Shown here piece by piece: positions 10,630 through 20,492 of a stretch of 64,000 bases of DNA. Position 1 is the first letter of the stretch. Each line of letters begins with the position of its first letter. Source of the stretch: Psilocybe azurescens (Eukaryota; Basidiomycota; Agaricomycetes; Agaricales; Agrocybaceae); the NCBI GenBank assembly GCA_023853785.1, contig JAJIRX010000622.1, positions 1,302,001 through 1,366,000 of the forward strand. The letters are read 5' to 3'. The notes under the pieces were generated by a model. The model ran no database searches. It saw only the letters and a program-made list of their open reading frames with translations, and had not been told where the DNA came from. Made by a program: the position numbers and the translations under genes.

Positions 10630-13405
10630 TCATTGTTCTGTTACCCCTTGAATTCCTAAATCTTGAGCGATAATAACAGCTGCCTTCTCTCCAATTGCAA
10701 TTGCCGTGCTATACATGTTAGCTCCTACATTTCCAGGAGCAATACTGCAGTCTGTTGATCTCGCGTCAGCGCCGGGAGACTGTAATTGAAAGAACTGCGG
10801 GTGTAAGCGTACCTGCAACTTTGAGACCTTGAATGCCATGCACATTCAGTCGTTCATCGACTACTCCGCGCTGTTCCCTTGGCTTCATAGCGCATGTGCC
10901 GATCTGTTAAGTGGAATCAAATTAATGGACCAATTATACATATGGACCAGCTTTTCATACCGAGTGCCAGGTGGTCTCAACTAAAGTACGTTTGTGTTTG
11001 AGTTCAGTAAGCAGTCAGATATCTAATGACTGTGAAAGCCCACCGTTTCTCCTGTGGTATTCATCAATGACATCATCATCTTCCTTCGAATAAACAATTT
11101 TGGGGGCAGAAATGGCGGCAGGAGAGGCTGGCTGGATGGGTTGTGCACTGCTGGTCTCTTTGAAGGCCGGATGACCAACGACAAGATCCCCAGCGTAATA
11201 CTTGAGTCTGCGGCCTAATTCGCGAGCCTTTTTGTAGCTCCATCTAAGAGAGACAAGATCTGCTGGGCTATAGCGCATAACTTTTGAATCCCTTTCATTC
11301 AGATCGAAACTATAAACGTACTCGTCGAGAAACCCTGCATGGAAGTCCGATGGTGTATTCGGATCCGCAGAAGTGACATGGATGTTACCAGCAGAAGCTG
11401 GATATGCCTCAACACGAATAAGGTTCAGCTGAATTGGACGGCCGTATAGTGATCGATATACCTACCAGGAAGTATGCAATACTAAAGTATTTCCCGCGAG
11501 GGACGTCTGGGTTTACACCACAGTAGCTACAGAGAAAGATGATGGAATCAATGCTTGCACCCCGAGAACATTTCAAATACACACGCTGCCAATGGTCCCA
11601 GTAGAGCCACAGGTTTATCGTGGTGATCGGCCTTAGCGAAATATGTTTGCCATCGATAGTCAAACTCAGGGAAGATTTCAGCGAGCTCCTCCTCGTTAGG
11701 TCGCATCTTGATCGCACTATCTAGCCCACTGACGGTTTGCAGATGAGTGGGTATCTTTACTTCTGAAAATGAACACTTACTTATGTGACATTAGGCCCGT
11801 GCCATCCTTCAACCACTGTGTTTCATATGCTAAAATGTGATGCATAGTTAGCTGTTTAGCAAACTTCGATGGAGTAGTGCAATACGTTTTATCTCTTCTT
11901 CACTTCCGCGGAACAATTGATCCAGAGTATCCGCATCTTCAGTAGCAACAAATGGGAGAAAAACCACATTGTGATCTATATAGAATTGATGAGCGGTCTA
12001 GCCCATCAGAAAGACGTGGATATATTCATACCCATGTAGTTCTCTCCTACGCCTGGAAGATCCACAACAGGCGGTATGCCAGCTTTCTCCAAAACATGCT
12101 TTCCACCAATTCCGGACCTTTTCGAGTATTGCTGGTGAACCAAAGGTTCCCCCAGCTACGACAACTAGACGAGATGCTCGAGCAATCAACAAGGGGGTAA
12201 ATCCTCCGTTCTGTTCACTAGCGTATTCAATCCCAACTGCCTGGTCACCTCTGCAACATTTAAGTTAACGCTGTTTTGTATCACGACCGCAGCACAAATC
12301 GCTTACTCTAATACTACGCGAATTACTCGATGCCTGTCCAGCACTTTCAGATTTTTGTTGCTCTCCTGGTTATATATGTAGTGGTGGGCAGCATCAGATC
12401 TCCGTCCTGTCTTGTCGTCGATATATCTAATTTAGCAATCAGTCATGATATCTTGTTGATCCCGATATTCAAATCCCAAACTGCCAATGACATACCGTGG
12501 CAGGCGCTAGAGATGATCAACAGCGTGGAAAAATGAGAAACGGGATATTTTAAAAGTTGAACGTAGTTAGACACATTCACCCACCCCATATTTATCGCAT
12601 TCGGAAAAGGCATTGATGTCGTCTACGATGGAGCGCTCCTTATCGAAAGCGGCTGCGACTTCAAGAAAGCTCTCTGTTACATTTATTAAGTCTGGCGCAT
12701 AGGAGATTTTGAGAGGACCCGAATGTCCGTGAGCAGTGGGTCCTGTGGTATCGGATTGATATGTTTCTGCCTTGAATGGAAAAGTACTTTCAAATGGGTG
12801 TTAGGCTTTTGACATCAACGATTAATACCTTTCTTAAAAGTGGGATTAGATGCTTCGATCCCCAGCCTTTATTGCCGTACTCAATCTCCCAATCATCATA
12901 ATCTGAAGCAGCACCCCGAGTGTATACCATGACTAAGATGACAATGTCAGTCTTATAGATAGGAATAATATGATACACTCGCAATTGACACTGGAGCCGC
13001 CTCCTACAGCATGTCCCGTTGGAACAATAGGAGTCCGACCAAGGAGAGACGGACTAGGTCTGCCTATATGGATGTTAAAGGTCTCTTTGACAAGAGCCAA
13101 GTTGCCAAAATAGCGTGCAGGCTGGACGTAGTCCTCCAATCCCTTGGTGTGTGGGCCAGATTCCACAATCTGTGAGCATAATCTTTAAAGAGTGTTGTCT
13201 CAATTATCCTCGAGAAATGGGACATACCAGGATCTTCAAGCTTGGGTCCGCTTCTGCAAGACGACCTGCCGTGATACAAGCCGACGCCCCCCCTGAAATC
13301 GACGATGAGCCAGTTGCCGATCATAGGAAGATGCCAAAACATACCTCCTGCAAAGATTATATCGTATACCACCTCAGACTCAGTAGGTTGTTGAGCCGTA
13401 TGCAT
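10630..13405 (-). CDS. GMC oxidoreductase, alcohol/methanol-oxidase type, carrying a one-base frameshift
   Basis: A multi-exon gene with start ATG at 13405 and stop at 10630. Across the first intron the Rossmann motif reads FAGGGASACITAGRLAEADP. GMC signature 1 reads PTGHAVGGGSSVNFMVYTRG. Next come DDKTGRRSDAAHHYIYNQ and GGTFGSPAILE, then, in a shifted frame, RSGIGGKHVLEKAGIPP and LPGVGENYMG. The C-terminal catalytic His and Asn lie in TTWHSIGTCAMKPR and SIAPGNVGANMYST. These features place it with FAD alcohol oxidases that make aldehyde plus H2O2, used by wood-decay fungi on methanol from lignin or pectin. Odd points are a GC-AG intron (12933-12982) and one extra base in the T-run 12119-12122 that breaks AILERSGIG. 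It is probably functional if the indel is an error. Confidence 0.82.
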
Positions 13406-14237
13406 AGTTTACTAGTACTATAGATATGTCGGTAAGTCGAGTTGGGAAGAAGATAACTGCTGCTGTACCCATTGATATTAAGAAGAACCTGCATTCGAAA
13501 TTCGGGCTGGACGGTCAGTGTGGTCTATACTTAGGAAGCAGTGTTACGGCACGACTTAGGTGGTCAAACCAAGTAAATCATGGTCGATCAAACAGTCAAG
13601 CCAATTTATCGGACTTTTTTAATTTTTTTAATTCTTTTGAATCAGTTTATCAACGTGCAAGAAGCAGTCAGAGTGCTAAGACACACGGGTGCAAGACACA
13701 CAAGCACCGCCCTACGCTGGAGTATCTACTACGTCTCGGTTCTCCGGGTGCGGCGGACTTGTGCATCTAACCGTCCATGTGTGGGTGTAGGGTAAATTTA
13801 TCGGACTTTCAGTCAGTCAAACCAAATGTGGCGCAACTGAACTCAGTGTGTGCTATGCAATCTTGGCTTGCAGGGTTCGTTTCTCGTATCTTTGTGCATT
13901 CCTTACTACAGTGACAGCCACTGGCCTTATGCGCAGAGTTTGGCATTCAAGGAGTCAGGACGAACTGGAAACTCGTCCAGCAGCTTGCAATAGACTCGTT
14001 TGCAAGTCTGAATTTTACTGCAATAATATGAACGCCTTAGCGATTCTCACGATTCACGATCCTCAGTTAGGACAGAGTCGCCCCCCCTGGAGTCCTGGCG
14101 AGCGTACACATTTCTTCGTTTCAAGGGCCTATTATGCAATAGATTGACCGAAAATAAGAAATGAACAAATGAATGCTATGCTACAGTACTTGGAAATATC
14201 ATTATGGGTCTAACATAGATCAAGGCGTCCGAACAAA
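13406..14237. other. Intergenic region without a recognisable gene
   Basis: It lies upstream of the GMC start and downstream of the secreted-protein stop. It holds T-runs near 13614-13640, a repeated 15-mer described separately, and unconvincing short frames. No tRNA or transposon ends were seen. Confidence 0.45.
13603..13810. repeat. Short direct repeat pair (AATTTATCGGACTTT)
   Basis: The 15-mer AATTTATCGGACTTT occurs at about 13603-13617 and again at about 13796-13810. A GTCAAACCAA word lies close to each copy (13563 and 13816). This could be a small duplication or the remains of an inserted element. No inverted termini or coding sequence accompany it. Confidence 0.4.
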
Positions 14238-16707
14238 TCAGTTGGCAGCGGCAATGCACTGGGCTTGCTGAGCGTTGCAAGCGGAGACAGTCAGGTCACC
14301 TTTGTTGCCCGAGGAATTCGCAGCATTTGCACATTGGTTATTTTGCACATCGCTGCATCAATCAGGGTAAGTATTAGCTGAATTGATAATGCCTAATCGA
14401 CTTACCAGGAGCGCACTATGGCATTCTTTTGGTTGTTGAACGCGGAGTTACCCGTCACTTGGAATTGACCATTACCGAGTGCTGTTACCACGGGTGCTGC
14501 GACGTTTCCAAGGGCTCCTTTGAAAGTTTGGAGATTACCGGAGGCGCTGGCAGCCTCTGTAATGGCAGCGGGGGCAGCAGCGGTGGTAATAGAGGCAGCA
14601 GCGGTGGTAGCGGGGGGTGCAGAGGTAGCGGAGGTTGCAGAGGTAGCGGGGGTTGCAGAGGCAGCGGAGGCAGCAGCACTGGATGAGGGTGCAGCGGCGA
14701 CGCCGACTGGTCTACCTTGGTTATCGATTTGCTGGACAGCGGCGAAGTTCTGCAACAGAGATCAGAACGGTGGATACCTTGCGTTGATAATATTTAATAC
14801 ACACAGTGGTGATTCCAAACACGGCATTGAAAGCGTCGGCTTGGGTGCCACTTCCTTTGCAGCACTGGAGGCAGCTGTTGACGCAGTCGCACATGTTGCT
14901 TTAGCAGTTGCGTCAGCTCCGCAGGAGTTGGTCAATGTGTCGCAAATGGCACCTGTCCCGGTGCTCAGCAATCAATAGAGGTAGGTCAACGGTATAACGC
15001 ACGAGTGATAATGTCAATGTTCTGGGCCGACCCGTGGTTGAAAGAAACTAAAACAACACTGAGATCAAGATATCTGAACAAAAAAGTTGTTACTTACCTT
15101 TATCAGATGGTTGGAAACTGGTTTCTTTTCTATTATCAAACCCGGCAGCAAACTCAATTTCTGGCACAGAACATGTGCCGAAGTTGCCAATACCTCCAGT
15201 TGCAGGAGCAGCGCTGCCAGTACCTGGAGACACAATATTGCCCTGATTATCGACAACGGCGACGTCGCTGAAGGTCTAAAGGGAGTTAAAAACAGTCATT
15301 AACAGAGAATATAAGGAAGAGGGAAATTATTCACGGTCGTGATTCCGAACGCCGCATTGAAAGCATCCGCTTGAGCACCTGTGTTAGAAGCGGCAGCAAG
15401 AGCAGCTGTTTGAGCCTGAGCACAGACATCTTTAGCGGCCTGGTTGGCTTTGCAGGTATTGGTCAAAGTATCACAAATGAACTCTGTAGATGGAAATGAG
15501 GATCGAACTGATATCGTCGTTGCCAAAAAAACCCACGTGTAATAATAGCAATATTTTGAGCGGAACCGTGGTTGTAAGATTCTATAGTGCAATGTCAACA
15601 ACCAATGGGAAGCGATAGAAGAAAGGCCTACGCTTGTCTGTGGGCTGGAAGCTGGTTTCCTTGCGGTTGTCGAAGCCGACAGCAAACTCGATTTCAGGGA
15701 CAGTACAGCTACCGAAGTCAACCCCAGCAGGAGCGTTGGCAGGAGCGTCGGCAGGGGCAGTGGGGGCAGGAGGGGCAGCCGTGGTTGCATCACCTGCAGT
15801 GACGGTAACGGCAGCATCTGTTCCAGTGACCACAGCAGTAGCAGTAACAGTAACAGTGACCTCGGGCTAAGAATAAGAAGTTAGCTACACACTGTCAATA
15901 CAATCTGGAGAAATACGCACGGCACAAGCAGTGGCATCGGGTGTCTCGATCAAGATAGGTTCAGTTTCTGCGGGCGTTTCAGCTTCAGGGGCTGGTCTTC
16001 GTTGAAAATCAGATTCTGAACTAGCTTAGTAGGTCAATTGACGTACTGGGCTACAGCACCGCTGAAGGGGAATGTGTTGGCTTGAGAACCTTTAATAACG
16101 GACGCTGATTTAGCGGGGTCGAAAAAGACATTGGGGTCGTTAGCAGGATCTTGAGCTTGTATGAGGCCATTGAGCTCAGGGTTCTTGGGAGCTTTCTGGC
16201 AGAAAACCGAATTGCGTGCAGTGGGGGGATTTTTAGAAAAATCCTACAGAATGAGGTTAGAAGAAGAAGAGAGACCACTGAGCCTTTTCATTACCGGAGG
16301 TGTGTTCTTCTCGGCTTGACGATATTCAATAGCAGCAGCAAGCATAAGAGCTTGTGTGGCAGCGTCGAATTGCTTGCTCGCATCTATAAGAAGTTGAACT
16401 AAACGATCTTTTGCGCCAAAAGTCAATACACACCGATAATCGCATCTGCCATGTCCTGTTGCGAGCACTCGGGTTGTGCAGCAAGCAAAGGTGTAACGGC
16501 CTGTCCGGCCAATGTTCCGCACACCTGTCCAGGACAAGCAGCTCTGATTTTTGCAAGAACAGCAGGCTGCTCTTGACCAAATCTCCTAGGATATAAATAG
16601 ACAGCTCGTCCGTCTCTTTCGAGCCACCTTTCACGAGCGACAACTTGATCGAGGGAAACAGCAAGGATGGACCATGCCAATAGAGAGAACTTGGAAGTCA
16701 AAAGCAT
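14238..16707 (-). CDS. Secreted repeat protein with tandem ~100-residue domain, frameshift in the second copy
   Basis: The start ATG at 16707 opens a clear signal peptide (KFSLLAWSILAVSLDQVVA). Multiple exons then encode a Cys/Gln N-domain, a Val/Thr and Ala/Pro-rich linker, and two copies of one domain. Copy 1 (about 15350-15720) has FGSCTVPEIEFAVGFDNRKE, HGSAQNI, CDTLTNTC and AQADAFNAAFGITT. Copy 2 (about 14815-15190) has FGTCSVPEIEFAAGFDNRKE, HGSAQNI, CDTLTNSC and TQADAFNAVFGITT. An Ala/Ser/Thr linker and a Cys-containing tail (SACNAQQAQCIAAAN) follow. In copy 2 one base is missing near 14851-14858, so the reading frame changes between SSAAK and GSGTQ. It resembles uncharacterised extracellular proteins of mushrooms; function unknown. 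Confidence 0.72.
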
Positions 16708-19579
16708 TTCAATACGTTCAGAAAGTCGAATTAAGAAGCAAATAGAGAGTGTGCAGTGGACAAAATTAATAGGCCCAGGAAGAAAAAAAAAGCAGAGTAG
16801 AAAAGGAAACGCAAAATAGACACCTGGTCAAAAGTGGGTTGAAGAGGCAGAAGTGAACGAGCCGTCAGCGACACAAGTGTCTAAAGGTTCACTGAACCGA
16901 GAAAATAGGAAACAAGGGAAGTACTTTTTTTTCAACGGCATCGGGCTCATTTAATAGTGCATCGAGAGGAGAGACTGGTTCCGGTTGTTCGCTGCAATCA
17001 AGGCCTCCACCCGTGACCGATATATTTCCGCAAGTTGCTTTGCCAACACGAATTATAAGAGCCGAGTCTACGAAGTTTCCTGATTCCAGCGATCTGGGAA
17101 GTGAAGCGAACCTTTTGAGACCCTTTGGGAGTTCCAAACGGAATGTAGATGGGAAGATTTCACATAAACGAGATTTCAATGATGATGGTTGGTACACAAC
17201 CTTATACCAAGCCGTTTTTTCTTCGTATGGTAAGAAATTGAAGGAAATTGAGCGATCATGTTATGCCACACTCGGATTCTTTATTGTTTTCACATTCCAA
17301 TCAATTTGAATCAAATCCTACCTGAAGCATGTATTTACAAGAGCAGCCTGGAGTTAACCCTTATTCATGAAGAATGAGGAATAACCCAATGACGACTCTG
17401 CTGTGAGCAATTCATTCTCCTTGTCCGGTTGTGTGAGCTCTGTTGCATTATCCGCATTATCCAATATGTAGGAGGAGATCATCGATCAGGAGCATATGGA
17501 TTCTGTTAGCAACCAAGAAATACACACCAACTATTACGAGGCCAGTGGTGACGCACACATAGAGCTAAGGTAAGGCCGACTGTGTCCTTCTGTGGTTCTG
17601 ACGATGAGATAGCACGTCTAAGAAGAGTGTCATTGGCCCATGATGTTTGACATGCACCGGACTCTACCGGACTTGAATCCAAAGAAAGGCGACCTTGTCG
17701 AATGGTAAGGAATTTAATAGGTTGCCATCTGTTGTCATCCCAGCGATGAAGTAAAGACGCCGATGATATTTGGACATGCAAATGCCAGAAACTGTACCTG
17801 ATCGTGATCAATTAAACCTGGATGCTCGACTTTGAAGGTCATTGGAGCAGGCTAGAGCAGGCTCAATGAGTCTAATCGCATTGTCTTCACAGTAATTGAC
17901 TGTACAGATATTGATATGTCATGCCAGTTTGAATCATAAAATCCGTTGAAAAGATACACCACCGTCCAAGCCCAACAAATTCATACAATCATGCACACTG
18001 TTGCAACGTCTATAAGTTTGTATACCTTTCGTCAACTCAAAGGTGAGATGCCATAGGCCTTCCTTAACAATCACACAAGTCTACACCACCCTAGTACCGC
18101 CCCGGGCCCGTTCCTAGAGTGTTGTCATGCCGTTCTTGTTCCACACCCTCCCACACCTCCAGTCCGGGGAGAAATAAGTGTTGTCCAATCGCTGTATAAG
18201 AGTGTATTATAAGTAAGCCATCTAAAAAATGTTGCAGGTTCTTTGTCTGTCATCCAATGTGAGCACCAACTTGTCCCTGACTCCAGGCACATCTCATTTC
18301 TAGCCGCAATGGATTGCTGTGTCCAACCAAAATAGCTAATGGAATTTGGAGTGCTCATTGTACATAGACGCTGGAGACAAAGCCTCCACGCAAGCCAAAG
18401 GAGTGGTTAGATTGGCCAAGGGCAGAAAGATTACAAGTTGGACATATTGTTACAACCTGAACAAACCAAGAAATCATCAAAATACGGCGTAGGTACCCAT
18501 AGTAAGGCAACGACGTACCAGTCTGGGAGTCCCAGGTGCAGGATCATTCGGTCCTGCGAACTCTCCAATGGCAGACACTACAAGTCTGTAATTTTCCGTC
18601 TCCGAGACTAAGCCAATAATACCGTCCCCACACCAAAGTCCAAACCAAGGACCTTGACTTATTAGGGTGTTTACCGAATAGACTAGCGTTACATTGTGTC
18701 CCAAGGACTCGGCATCTATATTGTCGTCTGGGTTATGGCAGTCAACACAGGACCCGCATCGTCGCATTAATTCTTCAATGGCACAATAAGAAGTTGCCTA
18801 TTTTTGTGCATGTTCGTATAGCCAATCAATTTCAATAGGTTTCGGGCGACGTCATAGCCTCGCAAAGCTTTGAATATCCTCAAATTGTTAATCCAACCGA
18901 GTGCAGACCTGTGCAGACATACAACTCCGTCGATATGGGGAAGGAACGCATCATTGCAACGGTCTCGATAGGCTGAGAATACGAATGTCAACAAGTAATC
19001 AGATAAGGACTTCCAGGCTGTAGTGATTATGTAGATTGTAGACGAACAGAGACGAACCTGACGATCGGAGAAAAGGGTATTTCGGAGCACTTTTGTTAAG
19101 TAAGAGCATCGGTACTTGTTAATAGCTTGTTTGTCTGTAACAGATATATCGGCCATAAGATATCAAGATTCGTCGTATGCTTCTTCTTGCCCAAGTGATT
19201 CGTGAGCTTTTGTGGCGTAACGATCTCAAACTACGCGAGCGCTAGAAATGGCTATTCCCGGTGAACATGTTTCGGCTTCGTAGCCTTTGACTCCCGTGAG
19301 CTTTCTAGAGTAGACAAACATTAAAGCCAAGAGTCAAAGATCTTGATGGAAGATCGACCATCTCGTGCGAGGGCTTCGCGAGATATTTAGATTAGGTATT
19401 AGGAAAGTGAAGTTCAAAGAGAGCGAGAGGAAATGCAATAATACTTGAGCGAATTGAGAAAAGTCTACACGTGGACATCAACATCAGGAGGTAGTTGGTT
19501 ATATTTATCTTGCCTCTGACCCAGGCCGTCAGTCCGTCTCTATCGAATTGTCAACTCTACACCCATCGACGGCCCTATT
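16708..19579. other. Long region without a convincing gene
   Basis: Nearly 2.9 kb lies between the secreted protein and COX4. Several minus-strand frames of 77-129 residues occur (16889-17197, 17506-17811, 18125-18358, 18477-18767, 18767-19156), but none shows a known motif and several lack an ATG. There is no sign of transposase, reverse transcriptase, terminal repeats or RNA genes. It may hold a lineage-specific or decayed gene. Confidence 0.4.
18477..19156 (-). CDS. Possible multi-exon orphan gene
   Basis: An ATG at 19156 opens MADISVTDKQAINKYRCSYL and runs to a plausible donor after SDRQ. Further open segments follow (AYRDRCNDAFLPHIDG, then RRCGSCVDCHNPDDN and NYRLVVSAIGEFAGPNDPAP). I cannot connect them with certain phases or assign a family. 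They could equally be chance open frames in an intergenic region. Confidence 0.15.
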
Positions 19580-20175
19580 TCAATGGTGGTGTTCGTCGTG
19601 GTGTTCTTCCCCTTGGAAGTCAAGCTTATAAACTGGCAGTGGCGTTGGATCTAGATAAGGCAGGAGATAAAGCCAATAGGACATACCTGAGCCACATTCT
19701 GTGCAACGGCCCACCTTGTCCTTCTTGAGGTTGAACCAAAGGACGTCATGAGAGTCGGCGGGGACACCAGTGCATCCGACGATACGTTCTACGTCCTAAT
19801 AAAAAGAAACCGAAAGCCAAACCAATAGAATTAGGCGAGTTACAACGTCAAAAGTAAAACGGTCACGCACAAAGGAGTGAACAAGAACGGGGTTGGCTTT
19901 GGTACCAAGGCGGGAGGCATCCAAGGGGCTGTCATCGAAAACGTTGATTCCCTCTAGCTCTCCAAGAAGTTGTAGACGCTCGAGACCGGTGGCCTGTTCA
20001 ATGTCGGTAGGGACTGTTCCAGGTTTGGCGCCATCACCAAACAACTGGGGAGGAGGGGTCCGGATTGAACGCGAACGCTGGTGGAGAAAGCGCGCAGGGC
20101 GGACGTGGAAGGTTTAGCGAAGGCGCGACCCGCGAGGGCGGCTGGACGAGCAGCACGGACAGCGGATTTGAACAT
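19580..20175 (-). CDS. COX4: Cytochrome c oxidase subunit 4 (mammalian Vb), frameshifted in this sequence
   Basis: Exons 20175-19871, 19795-19687 and 19632-19580. The N-terminus is a typical mitochondrial presequence (MFKSAVRAARPAALAGRAFA, then RAFSTSVR). The mature part has GTVPTDIEQATGLERLQLLG, GLGTKANP-like linker residues, and the zinc-binding core VGCTGVPADSHDVLWF with RCTECGS, ending VYKLDFQGEEHHDEHHH. This is the nuclear-encoded, zinc-binding structural subunit of respiratory complex IV. Read literally, the frame breaks after RVQSGP: the C-run at 20055-20058 is one base short. Adding one base gives PPPPQLFGDGAKPG and makes exon 1 exactly 102 codons, in phase with exon 2. A sequence error is the likely cause. 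Confidence 0.9.
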
Positions 20176-20492
20176 GGCTTTTGAGAGAAATATTGAGGAA
20201 CCGACTTGGAGACGACGTTCCAAGGTCGTGTCACGTATGCTGCCGTCGCGTTACGGTCACTCCGGCCTCTCCCGCTCTCCTGGACACTTGGCCTAGCTCT
20301 GATCCAGACTTCAACTAAATTTGAAAACATTGACCACTGTTCACTTCCTTTTTGTAATTCTAAAGACTACAATTACATACATGATACATTTACCATTCCG
20401 CCAATTTCGTGCTGTACTTGTATTAAAGCTGGCAAGGAAGGAACGCAAAAAGGAAGCATACTAAAACATAAAAACATAACAATCAATTCATC
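20176..20492. promoter_or_regulatory. Upstream region of COX4 / 3' flank of the sugar transporter
   Basis: A 317-bp spacer between two minus-strand genes. It must hold the COX4 promoter. No specific element was recognised. Confidence 0.4.

Noticed and set aside
13255..13330. Suspected frameshift in the GMC FAD motif
   Set aside because: With the intron ending just before the G-run, FAGGGASACITAGRL reads cleanly; no indel is needed there.
8398..13405. FAD oxidoreductase plus GMC oxidase as a dedicated H2O2-producing cluster
   Set aside because: Only two convergent flavoenzyme genes, with no peroxidase or shared regulatory signal; adjacency alone does not support a system.
14429..14978. Plus-strand Gly/Ser- and Ala/Val-rich frames
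   Set aside because: They are the antisense of the Ala/Pro/Thr-rich linker of the secreted protein, which has splice sites and homology on the minus strand.
20034..20330. Alternative 98-residue minus-strand frame over the COX4 start
   Set aside because: It is out of frame with both the presequence and the mature COX4 protein and has no homology.
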